NCBI GenBank assembly: GCA_041795785.1
Contig: JBHBXR010000006.1
Span: 1-16,580, forward strand
Direction: 5' to 3'
Source: CAJPST01 sp041795785
GTDB lineage: Bacteria; Pseudomonadota; Gammaproteobacteria; Enterobacterales; Pasteurellaceae
Length of the DNA stretch: 16,580 bases
In this document: piece after piece, positions 6,764 to 13,660 of the stretch
How the letters are laid out: every line of letters starts with the position of its first letter
Position numbering within the stretch: the stretch's first letter is position 1
Program-made: the position numbers and the translations under genes
The notes under the pieces: model-generated
The model's input: the letters and a program-made list of their open reading frames with translations, nothing else
Told to the model about the DNA's origin: nothing
Databases searched by the model: none

Positions 6764-8116
6764 ATTGCCTGAAATTTTCATATTTTCCACTAAAACAGAA
6801 CCGGTTTGAATGTTGGAACGCCGTTCAATATCGTCGGAAACCGCCACAATATTGCGCAACATTTCATTCAGTTGACCGGCAATGGTAATTTCCGCCACCG
6901 GATATTGAATTTCTCCGTTTTCCACCCAAAAACCTGCCGCACCGCGCGAATAGTCGCCGGTCACCATATTCACGCCGTGCCCCAATAAATCCGTCACTAA
7001 CAAACCGTTCCCCATTTGGCGCAATAAGGCTTCCAATCCGCCGTTTAAATTCGCTTCAACCAACCAGTTGTGAATGCCGCCGGCGTGTCCCGTACTTTGC
7101 ATGCCCAATTTTTTGCCGCTATAGCTGGTCAATAAATAGGTTTGTAATACGCCTTGTTCGATAATATCGCGCGCGCAGGTTTTTACTCCTTCGCTGTCAA
7201 AGGGCGTAGAAGCCAACTTACCGATTAAATGGGGATCCTCACTGATACGGAACCAATCGGGCAGCACTTGTTTACCCAACTGATCGAGTAAAAAGCTGGA
7301 TTTGCGGTATAAGCTGCCACCGCTGATTGCCGCCGCCAAATGCCCGATCAACCCCGTTGCCGTATCGTTAAGAAAAACCACCGGAGCTTGTCGGGTAGTC
7401 AGTTTTTGCGGTTGCAAACGGGCAATCGTCTTGCGCGCCGCATTTTCCCCCACCCAAACGGGACTTTCCAACTCATTGATATTTCTTGAAATGGTATATT
7501 CATAATTCTGTTCAAGTTGATCTTCCGTACCGCCAATTACCGAGCAGGACAAAGAATAGCGACTGGATAAATAACTTTGCAGCATACCGTAACTGTTACC
7601 GTACACCCGCACACCGGTGCGCGCATAAAAAGAGGCTCCTTCGCTGTTGACGATGCGTTGATCATAACCCAGTGCGCTTTGTTCCGCCTGTAACGCCAAT
7701 TCCACCGCGCCGTCCACATCAATTTCCGCCGGATAATATAACTCCAATTCAGGCGCGTCAAACGCCATCAATTCTCTGTCCGCCAACCCAGCGCACTCAT
7801 CGGGCGAGGTATATTTGGCAATCGCCAACGCCGCCTCCACCGCATTTTTAATCGCAGGACGGCTTAAATCCGACGTGGAGGCATTGCCTTTCTGCTGCCC
7901 CAAATAAACGGAAATCCCCAAGGCGCCGTCGTTATTGAATTCCACATTTTCCACTTCCTGCAAACGGGCGGACACCGATAATCCGCTGACTTTGGTGACC
8001 GACACTTCCGCACCGGCACCCGCTTTTTGCGCAATTTCAACGGCATAGCCGACCGCATCGCGCAATTCTTGTTCTTGTCGGCGTAAAAGTGCGGTCTGAT
8101 TTTGTGCTGTTTTCAT
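6761..8116 (-). CDS. pmbA: TldE/PmbA, non-metal subunit of the TldD-TldE protease
   Basis: A 451-residue protein, the length of E. coli PmbA (TldE). In E. coli it pairs with TldD to form a cytoplasmic metalloprotease that trims microcin B17 and degrades the antitoxin CcdA. The zinc site is in TldD; consistent with that, I see no HExxxH in this protein. Typical stretches are an N-terminal helical part, then GALGISVYLGQQKGNASTSDLS, TPFDSEGV, and the C-terminal NWLVEANLNGGLEALLRQMGNGLLVTDLLGHGVN and YSRGAAGFWVENG blocks (given here in pieces by position about 340-410). The ATG at 8116 has AGGA seven bases upstream. Residues 8-10 (Thr-Ala-Leu) are encoded by an uptake signal core at 8087-8095. 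It is divergent from darP, an arrangement also found in E. coli. No tldD is in the window. Confidence 0.93.
   Translation of the reverse strand: MKTAQNQTALLRRQEQELRDAVGYAVEIAQKAGAGAEVSVTKVSGLSVSARLQEVENVEFNNDGALGISVYLGQQKGNASTSDLSRPAIKNAVEAALAIAKYTSPDECAGLADRELMAFDAPELELYYPAEIDVDGAVELALQAEQSALGYDQRIVNSEGASFYARTGVRVYGNSYGMLQSYLSSRYSLSCSVIGGTEDQLEQNYEYTISRNINELESPVWVGENAARKTIARLQPQKLTTRQAPVVFLNDTATGLIGHLAAAISGGSLYRKSSFLLDQLGKQVLPDWFRISEDPHLIGKLASTPFDSEGVKTCARDIIEQGVLQTYLLTSYSGKKLGMQSTGHAGGIHNWLVEANLNGGLEALLRQMGNGLLVTDLLGHGVNMVTGDYSRGAAGFWVENGEIQYPVAEITIAGQLNEMLRNIVAVSDDIERRSNIQTGSVLVENMKISGN
8087..8095 (+). repeat. DNA uptake signal core
   Basis: Exact AAGTGCGGT within the first codons of pmbA; read in the gene direction it encodes Thr-Ala-Leu. 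Confidence 0.9.
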
Positions 8117-8139
8117 AATTTATCCTGTCTTTGCTAAAT

Positions 8140-8175
8140 TTGTCGCATTTTATCTTATTTGCTAGAATGGCGCAA
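8140..8175. promoter_or_regulatory. Interleaved divergent promoters of pmbA and darP
   Basis: Plus strand (darP): TTGTCG (8140-8145), 17 bp, TAGAAT (8163-8168). Minus strand (pmbA): TTGCGC (8170-8175), 17 bp, TAAAAT (8147-8152). The two promoters face away from each other and occupy the same 36 bp, so polymerase probably cannot bind both at once. Confidence 0.55.
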
Positions 8176-8201
8176 AATCATTGCATTTATAAGGAAAACA
8201 G

Positions 8202-8738
8202 ATGAAAAAACGCGGAAAAAAAACGGAATTGGATTGGGAAGACGAAGAACGGGAAGAAATTATCTGGGTCAGCAAAAGCGAAATCAAACGTGATGCGGAA
8301 GCCCTTAAAAAACTCGGCGCTAGATTGGTGGAACTGACCAAAACCAATCTGGAAAAAATACCGTTGGATGAAACCCTGCTTGAAGCAATCGAACTTGCCC
8401 AACGCTCACAAAAAGAAGCCAAACGCCGTCAACTGCAATATATCGGCAAATTACTGCGTAACCTTGATGCGGAGCCGATTCAAGAAGCGTTGGATAAACT
8501 GGAAAACAAACATAATCAACAACAAGCGATGCTGCATAAACTGGAACTGTTGCGTGATGAATTAATCGCTGACGGCGACATTGCATTGGAAAATCTGTTC
8601 AACACGCATCCTCAAGCGGATCGCCAACATCTACGCAATTTGATCCGTGCAGCACAAAAAGAAAAAGAACAAAACAAAGCGCCGAAAGCCTATCGTGAAA
8701 TTTTTCAGTACTTAAAAGAACTTATGTTGGAAGATTAA
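8202..8738 (+). CDS. darP: Ribosome maturation factor DarP (YjgA, DUF615)
   Basis: A 178-residue, highly charged, mostly helical protein of the YjgA/DUF615 family. The E. coli member associates with late 50S ribosomal precursors and helps 23S rRNA maturation. Visible family features are the basic start MKKRGKKTELDWEDEE, the SKSEIKRDAEALKKLGARLVEL-type helix (24-45, quoted in part), LDAEPIQEALDKL (88-100), and the C-terminal KAYREIFQYLKELM (161-174). Length matches the family. The start has AAGGAAAA upstream and lies in a shared promoter region with the divergent pmbA, as in E. coli. The VWA-like membrane protein gene follows after 22 bp in the same direction. Confidence 0.93.
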   Translation: MKKRGKKTELDWEDEEREEIIWVSKSEIKRDAEALKKLGARLVELTKTNLEKIPLDETLLEAIELAQRSQKEAKRRQLQYIGKLLRNLDAEPIQEALDKLENKHNQQQAMLHKLELLRDELIADGDIALENLFNTHPQADRQHLRNLIRAAQKEKEQNKAPKAYREIFQYLKELMLED

Positions 8739-8760
8739 ATTTAATTAATGCGGAGAAAAT

Positions 8761-10197
8761 ATGCAGCGTCTAGCCCGATTAACGCAACAAGACAGTCATA
8801 CCGAAGCCGTCGCGTTATTTTCACAATATGACCGACTGAGAACGATTTTGCTCAGACATTTGCCGCCCAGTACGGCAGCTTTGTTTGCCCGACCGATTGA
8901 AAAAGACGGTTATGTAGAGTGGTGGACGGATGTGGAAGGACAACCCGTTCCGTTGGTTGAAGACGCTGCCAATCAAGAACAGGTCAAACAAATCAATCGC
9001 GTTATTGATGAACGTCTGCTTTCCGTAACCGATTTGGTTGCCGAATTACAAGCCAAACAAGCTATCGACGCAAAGGATGCGGATTTACTGCAACGTTTGG
9101 TTAAAGCGACGACCCACAACACCAAACAAATTTATTTGGTCAATCATTCGCCGATTATTATCGGCTGGGGTATGGGAAAAGAACCCGAACCGCCCGTCAT
9201 CCCTCCTCCGCCCGTTACGGCAACGTCCCGTCCTTGGTATTGGTGGTTATTGCCGTTATTGTTGTTATTGCTTGCCTTGCTTGCTTATTGGTGGTTCTGC
9301 CTGCGTACGCCGGAAGTCAAACCCGAACCGCCGAAAACCGAGCAGAAGGTTGAACCGGTCAAAAAAGAAGAGCCTAAACCCGAACCGATAAAAGAAACCC
9401 CGCCGAAAGAAGAACCGCTAAAAGAAGAACAGGTGAAAGAAACGCCCGTAACGGAAGTTAAGGAAGAAGTCACCCCGCAAAAGGTATGCAAACAAAATAT
9501 TATTCCGGGCGAAGCGCCGCAAATGGTGCTGATTTTAAATAATGCGGCGGGTATGCAATATACCATTAAAGAACCGCCTGAAAAGTTAGCGGCGTTTGAC
9601 GAGCGCTGGGGCAAAGGTAAAGTCACGGATAAAGATATTAACTATATGTTCCGCAAACCGAACCGATCCGAAGCGATGAAAACGGCAACTAACGATTTGG
9701 TACAGTTTATCGATCCGAATATTGATATCGGCTTGGTCGAATTAAAAAGCTGTTTAACCGAAAAGGACAGAAATTCGGCAAAATCCTACGGCATATTTGC
9801 CGCTGCGCAACGGGATGCGTTAAAAACACAAATCCGCAGTTTAAAAATCAGAAGACACAGAGTGCCCGGCATCCCGATGTATGAAGGATTGCAACGCGCA
9901 TTAAATATGGTTGACGGTAAAGAACGTGATGCGTTGATTGTATTTATTACCGACGGCAACGGCGACTGCACAAATCGGAAAGCCTGTAATTTACTTAAAA
10001 AGGAACTTGAATCACGTCCTAAACTTAAAGTAAATGTCGTATTGGTCAATTCCATTTGGGAAGACAAAAATACCTTATGTCTGGCTGAATCCAGCGGCGG
10101 GCAAGTGTTTAATTCCGTGGTGAGCAGCGAAAAAGAGCTGAATAAACTAATCAGCGATGCCACCAAGCCGATGCAAACCGAAGAAGTTTGTGAATAA
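8761..10197 (+). CDS. Single-span membrane protein with a VWA-like domain, degenerate MIDAS; function unknown
   Basis: A 478-residue protein in three parts. Residues 1-157 form a soluble N-terminal domain with a DGYVEWWTDVEGQPVPLV stretch (49-66). A tryptophan-rich transmembrane segment spans about 158-180. A Pro/Glu/Lys-rich linker (183-240) leads to a C-terminal von Willebrand A-like domain (about 253-470). In that domain the metal site that is usually DxSxS reads NNAAG (260-264), and the usual Thr loop reads GIPMYEGL (370-377); the later strand-end FITDGNGDC (395-403) is kept. So the fold is probable but metal binding is doubtful. Six Cys (243, 331, 403, 409, 440, 477) follow the membrane span, hinting at a periplasmic, disulfide-bonded domain. 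From memory, the N-terminal plus TM layout loosely resembles SrfA-type proteins, but no srfB or srfC is in the window. It is probably co-transcribed with darP (22 bp gap, GGAG before the ATG). Confidence 0.75.
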   Translation: MQRLARLTQQDSHTEAVALFSQYDRLRTILLRHLPPSTAALFARPIEKDGYVEWWTDVEGQPVPLVEDAANQEQVKQINRVIDERLLSVTDLVAELQAKQAIDAKDADLLQRLVKATTHNTKQIYLVNHSPIIIGWGMGKEPEPPVIPPPPVTATSRPWYWWLLPLLLLLLALLAYWWFCLRTPEVKPEPPKTEQKVEPVKKEEPKPEPIKETPPKEEPLKEEQVKETPVTEVKEEVTPQKVCKQNIIPGEAPQMVLILNNAAGMQYTIKEPPEKLAAFDERWGKGKVTDKDINYMFRKPNRSEAMKTATNDLVQFIDPNIDIGLVELKSCLTEKDRNSAKSYGIFAAAQRDALKTQIRSLKIRRHRVPGIPMYEGLQRALNMVDGKERDALIVFITDGNGDCTNRKACNLLKKELESRPKLKVNVVLVNSIWEDKNTLCLAESSGGQVFNSVVSSEKELNKLISDATKPMQTEEVCE

Positions 10198-10211
10198 AAC
10201 GCCTCAATAAT

Positions 10212-10253
10212 CGACCGCACTTTGATCCGTTAATCAAAGTGCGGTCGCTTTTT
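10212..10253 (+). terminator. Strong terminator made from an inverted uptake-signal pair
   Basis: CGACCGCACTTTGAT (10212-10226) pairs perfectly over 15 bp with ATCAAAGTGCGGTCG (10233-10247), with a 6-base loop and then CTTTTT. Each arm holds one uptake signal core (10214-10222 and 10237-10245). It ends the darP-VWA unit and lies in the convergent gap before the M15 peptidase gene. Confidence 0.92.
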
Positions 10254-10265
10254 AACATGTTTTGC

Positions 10266-10955
10266 TTAAAGCCAAAATCGGTTGAAAATGTCCGCAAAAT
10301 GGCGAATGAGAACGGCTTTCCCGGCGATCTCCTCGTTTTCCCAAGCGGCTAATAACAGTTCGGGCGTAAATTGTTTAGCCGCCTGCTCCGCCACCGGTAA
10401 ATAGCTGATATGCCAAGGTTCGCGTCCGATTTCTTTATCGGACAAGTTATTTACAAACGGTAAAGTAAAATCAAAACGGCTTAAGTTTTGCCGTAACCAT
10501 TGGCTAAGTTCGTAAAAATAGCCGCCTCGTTCATATTCCCAAGGCTCAAGTTGCAGCCTTTGTTCCGTCGGTAATAAATCGGGATCAAATACATCAATTT
10601 CCGTTCCCCAATGATGACGACTGGCGCCGGGCAGTGCCGACCAACGTAAAATCGCTTGCGCTTTCCGCCAGTCGGAAAGTACGCTGAGATCCAAAGTCGC
10701 TCCCTGATCATCGTGAACTTTGCGTTCTCCGTTAAATTTGCTGTTCCAAATCAGCTGTTGGCGTTGGAAATCACGAAAGCTGCTTGCCGGCTGTAAATTA
10801 AAGCCGTTTTTAACCGCACTTTTTTGTAACGCCTGAAAAGCCTTAAGCGCATCCTTGTGTAAGAAATGATTCGCAGACAATGGGCAAGCAAGCGGTTCAA
10901 GGTGAACGCGAGTCTTGCCGGTCAGCATGGCGGGAGTGAATAAGATATTGGGCAT
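10266..10955 (-). CDS. M15-family (VanY-like) metallo-carboxypeptidase
   Basis: A 229-residue protein of the M15B D-alanyl-D-alanine carboxypeptidase family, zinc enzymes that trim peptidoglycan stem peptides. The metal-binding set is visible: SRHHWGTEID (112-121, His114 and Asp121) and EPWHISY (179-185, Glu179 catalytic and His182). I see no signal peptide or membrane segment, so as written it would be cytoplasmic, perhaps acting on recycled muropeptides; that is inference. The ATG at 10955 overlaps the dapE stop (TGATG), and a GTG at 10958 is an alternative start one codon earlier. No good Shine-Dalgarno is present, so translational coupling to dapE is likely. Being cotranscribed with a diaminopimelate biosynthesis gene fits a cell-wall role. 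An uptake signal core lies inside (10813-10821). Confidence 0.85.
   Translation of the reverse strand: MPNILFTPAMLTGKTRVHLEPLACPLSANHFLHKDALKAFQALQKSAVKNGFNLQPASSFRDFQRQQLIWNSKFNGERKVHDDQGATLDLSVLSDWRKAQAILRWSALPGASRHHWGTEIDVFDPDLLPTEQRLQLEPWEYERGGYFYELSQWLRQNLSRFDFTLPFVNNLSDKEIGREPWHISYLPVAEQAAKQFTPELLLAAWENEEIAGKAVLIRHFADIFNRFWL
10813..10821 (-). repeat. DNA uptake signal core
   Basis: ACCGCACTT on the plus strand, inside the M15 peptidase gene; it encodes Ser-Ala-Val (residues 46-48). Confidence 0.9.
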
Positions 10956-12094
10956 CACGGTTCTTTATCCGATAAATTGAGCAGAATTTGACGATAAACT
11001 TCGCCCAAGACGGCTAAATCTTCACAACTGACGCATTCGTTCACTTTATGGATAGTCGCGTTTAACGGCCCTAACTCCACCACTTCCGCGTCCATTAAGG
11101 CGATAAAACGTCCGTCTGATGTGCCGCCACCGGTCTCAAGTTGCGGCGTGATACGGGCAACTTGCTGTAAGCTGTCCACCACCGCATTGACCAATTTGCC
11201 CGGTTTGGTTAGAAAAGGTTTGCCGGATAGATTCCATTCGATACGGTGCTTCAACCCGTGTTTTCGCAGCATTGTCGCTACGGTGTTTTTAATCAGTTCG
11301 TCACTCACTTCAGTGCAATAACGCAAATTAAACTGCACGTAAAGTTCGCCCGGAATCACGTTGTTGCTGCCCGTTCCCGCTTGGATATTGGCGATTTGCA
11401 GACTGGTCGGCGGGAAAAACTCGTTGCCTTTATCCCATTGATAAGCGGTTAACTCGGTGAGAAACGGCAAGGCGTTATGCACCGGATTTTCCGCCAAATG
11501 CGGATAAGCGACGTGGCCTTGAATACCTTCGATATACAGATTCGCCGTAATGGAACCGCGACGACCGTTTTTCAAAACGTCGCCTAATTTGACCGCACTT
11601 GAAGGTTCACCGACCAAACAATAGTCAATCCGTTCACCGCGCGCCATCAGCGTTTCCACCACCCGCACCGTGCCGTCCTTGGCGGCGGCTTCTTCGTCGG
11701 AAGTAATTAAGAAAGCTATGGTGCCGGCGTGATTCGGATAAGCTTTGACATATTCTTCCGCCGCCACAATCAGCGCCGCCAGCGGACCTTTCATATCCGC
11801 CGCACCGCGCCCGTACAGTACATCATCGACAACCTGAGCGGAAAACGGCGGATATTGCCACAGGTTTTCATCCCCCGCCGGTACGACATCCGTGTGTCCG
11901 GCAAAGGCTATCACAGGCGCTCCCGAACCGTGCGTCGCCCATAAGTTCAAGGTGTCGTTAAAGGGCATCCATTCAATGCGGAATCCTAAATGTTGTAAAC
12001 GTTGCGCTATGATTTCCTGACAGCCTTGATCGTCAGGGCTGATCGAAGGACGACGAATTAATTGTTGCGCTAATGCAATAATATTTTGTTTCAT
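10955..12094 (-). CDS. dapE: Succinyl-diaminopimelate desuccinylase
   Basis: Di-zinc cytoplasmic enzyme of lysine and peptidoglycan precursor synthesis; it cleaves N-succinyl-L,L-diaminopimelate to L,L-diaminopimelate and succinate. At 379 residues, all ligands known from the Haemophilus influenzae enzyme are at the same numbers: His67, Asp100, Glu135, Glu163, His349, with catalytic Glu134 (SDEEAA), Asp69 beside His67, and substrate residues such as Arg178, Ser181, His194 and Asn244. The start at 12094 matches the H. influenzae N-terminus (RRPSIS at 14-19), but there is no clear Shine-Dalgarno in the 64 bp gap after yffB. It overlaps the M15 peptidase gene by one base. An uptake signal (11592-11600) encodes Ser-Ala-Val in its middle. 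Confidence 0.97.
   Translation of the reverse strand: MKQNIIALAQQLIRRPSISPDDQGCQEIIAQRLQHLGFRIEWMPFNDTLNLWATHGSGAPVIAFAGHTDVVPAGDENLWQYPPFSAQVVDDVLYGRGAADMKGPLAALIVAAEEYVKAYPNHAGTIAFLITSDEEAAAKDGTVRVVETLMARGERIDYCLVGEPSSAVKLGDVLKNGRRGSITANLYIEGIQGHVAYPHLAENPVHNALPFLTELTAYQWDKGNEFFPPTSLQIANIQAGTGSNNVIPGELYVQFNLRYCTEVSDELIKNTVATMLRKHGLKHRIEWNLSGKPFLTKPGKLVNAVVDSLQQVARITPQLETGGGTSDGRFIALMDAEVVELGPLNATIHKVNECVSCEDLAVLGEVYRQILLNLSDKEP
11592..11600 (-). repeat. DNA uptake signal core
   Basis: ACCGCACTT on the plus strand within dapE, encoding Ser-Ala-Val just after EPS (about residues 166-168). Confidence 0.9.
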
Positions 12095-12158
12095 TTTGTA
12101 TGACGATTTATCTGTTTACTATTTGAAAAGGAAATTGAATTTGAACATCGCGTTCGGT

Positions 12159-12506
12159 TTAGCGTTTGAACGCCTGCCGATATTCCTGCTCGTTAAATCC
12201 AATCAAAGCAATGCCGTCTTGTAAAATTATCGGACGTTTAATCAAGGTCGGCTGTTCGCTTAATACGGAAAGTGCGGTCGGTTTTGACAATGTTTTTTTC
12301 ACTTGTTCATCCAGATTACGCCATGTCGTACTGCGTTTATTCACTAAATTTTCCCAACCGAATTGCCGTTCCGCTTTCACTAAAAATGAGCTGTCCAAAC
12401 CGTCGGTACGATAATCGTGTAACTGATATTCAATGTTATTATCCGCCAACCATTTCAATGCTTTCTTCACCGTGTCGCAATTTTTAATGCCGTAAACCTT
12501 AATCAT
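12159..12506 (-). CDS. yffB: YffB, Spx/ArsC-like thioredoxin-fold protein
   Basis: A 115-residue protein of the arsenate reductase-like (ArsC/Spx/MgsR) family. The N-terminal MIKVYGIKNCDTVKKALKWL carries a single redox Cys10 in the usual position after the first strand, and the C-terminal RPIILQDGIALIGF (91-104) is the family's cis-Pro region and last strands. The true role of YffB is not established; a glutathione- or thiol-linked reductase is suggested for the E. coli protein. GGGGAGA lies just ahead of the ATG. It is followed 64 bp later by dapE, the same order as in E. coli and, from memory, H. influenzae. An uptake signal core (12270-12278) encodes Thr-Ala-Leu within it. Confidence 0.9.
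   Translation of the reverse strand: MIKVYGIKNCDTVKKALKWLADNNIEYQLHDYRTDGLDSSFLVKAERQFGWENLVNKRSTTWRNLDEQVKKTLSKPTALSVLSEQPTLIKRPIILQDGIALIGFNEQEYRQAFKR
12270..12278 (+). repeat. DNA uptake signal core
   Basis: Exact AAGTGCGGT inside yffB, read there as Thr-Ala-Leu. Confidence 0.9.
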
Positions 12507-12594
12507 ATTCTCTCCCCGCGCGAGTTATTTTATGGATATAAAACCAAGCAATTTGCAAGGCGGTTAGTATAAAACTAATTGAGATGAAAAACAA

Positions 12595-12624
12595 AAAACC
12601 GAACGGTAGAACTCATTCGGCTTT
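12595..12624 (-). terminator. Terminator after the DUF2726-like gene
   Basis: On the minus strand AAAGCCGAA (12616-12624) pairs with TTCGGTTTT (12595-12603), 9 bp with one G-U, with a 12-base loop and then a T-rich tail (TTTTTTGTTTTT overlapping the arm). It ends the gene at 12644 and separates it from yffB. The following short dyad TTAGT/ACTAA (12564-12578) may belong to the yffB promoter region. Confidence 0.78.
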
Positions 12625-12643
12625 ATTTAGCATTTCCCAAGAA

Positions 12644-13660
12644 TTATGCCGCAGTTCGTTCCAAATGCTCGCTTAAATTCAATATCTTAGAAATTTGATT
12701 CATCACCGGAGCATCATAATCATCACTTACTTCAAAATATGCAATCCCGGCTTTTTCGCAAACCGCCTTAATTGCGACATTTTCTTGTACAGGCTTATCT
12801 TGGCATTGAATTACTGCAACAGCCTTACATTGTTCACTGACAATAACAAAATCAACCGATTTATGATTAATCAAACTAATTGCTTTGCTGCTGTCAGTGC
12901 GTACCAAATTCCCTATTTGCACATTGTTTAACAACATAAACCCTTGACCGCTATGGAATGTTTCCAATCTGTCCAATAAACGTTCAAACAAACGATATTT
13001 CCGTTGAGAGAGAACTAAAATTTTTTCATAGCTTGCTTCTGTAACAGCGGTATCCCTATCTTCCAAATCGCTAGGTTCGGCAACAGGCGGTTGTACATTT
13101 GTCGTTTGAGCAGTGCCGGATAACTTATTGCTACTGATCGTTTGAACATCATAGGTTTGAACATCATAGCCTTGTTCGTCTGACAACTCGAACTCCTCAA
13201 TAATAGGTACTGCTTTCACCGCCGCGGCATTTATTGATTGATGCCTCATCACAGTTGATGCGTTTTTTCCGAACAATGGGGCTGTTTCGCTCTCTGCCGC
13301 TTGTGCTAACGGTTTGATTGGTTGTGAAGTTGCAGAGGCGGAATTGGTAAGAGACGTATTAAACATGCTGAGATCAACTGCCGGACCATTGTCAGATAGC
13401 ATCGGACGACGTCCGCCCCTCAATATCGGACCTTTCGCCTGTTGTTGTGTGATTACCGGATCGCGATCATCTAATTCATCCGGCGTCAACAATCGGGAAA
13501 ACAGCACATTATTTTGACGCGCCAAGGCTCTTGCTCTCTCGCCACGTTTTCTAAGAAACAATTTGATTACGGATACGATTAGCACAACCGCCGCAAACGC
13601 TATAACTGTATAAATCATAAGCGGAAGATGCGGTTGTGCCGCTTCAATAAATTTATTCAT
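12644..13660 (-). CDS. Membrane-anchored DUF2726-like protein, catalytic acids apparently lost
   Basis: A 338-residue protein with one N-terminal membrane span (about 14-36) followed by a basic stretch (LRKRGERARALAR), so the rest should be cytoplasmic. Residues 60-210 are low-complexity and probably disordered. The C-terminal part (about 218-315) resembles the DUF2726 nuclease-like domain: KYRLFERLLDRL (221-232), VQIGNLV (247-253), KSVDFVIVS (267-275), AVAVIQCQD (280-288) and KAGIAYFEV (303-311). Active relatives usually have an acidic IELDD-like motif where this one has IQCQD, so the nuclease may be dead. A tandem YDVQT-YDVQT repeat (166-175) comes from a 15 bp duplication. It is a single-gene unit with its own terminator; upstream is a 413 bp non-coding region. 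Function unknown. Confidence 0.7.
   Translation of the reverse strand: MNKFIEAAQPHLPLMIYTVIAFAAVVLIVSVIKLFLRKRGERARALARQNNVLFSRLLTPDELDDRDPVITQQQAKGPILRGGRRPMLSDNGPAVDLSMFNTSLTNSASATSQPIKPLAQAAESETAPLFGKNASTVMRHQSINAAAVKAVPIIEEFELSDEQGYDVQTYDVQTISSNKLSGTAQTTNVQPPVAEPSDLEDRDTAVTEASYEKILVLSQRKYRLFERLLDRLETFHSGQGFMLLNNVQIGNLVRTDSSKAISLINHKSVDFVIVSEQCKAVAVIQCQDKPVQENVAIKAVCEKAGIAYFEVSDDYDAPVMNQISKILNLSEHLERTAA
13140..13169. repeat. Tandem 15 bp duplication in the DUF2726-like gene
   Basis: GTTTGAACATCATAG occurs twice back to back (13140-13154 and 13155-13169). It adds exactly five codons (YDVQT), so the frame is kept. It falls in the disordered linker. Confidence 0.95.

Noticed and set aside
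8761..10197. A full SrfABC-type locus
   Set aside because: Only a loose, from-memory resemblance of the first part of one protein; no srfB- or srfC-like gene adjoins it in this window.
9786..10220. 144-codon minus-strand frame over the VWA gene
   Set aside because: Antisense shadow of a well supported gene; no domain or ribosome site recognised.
13140..13169. CRISPR-like repeat
   Set aside because: Only two abutting copies without spacers, inside an open reading frame.
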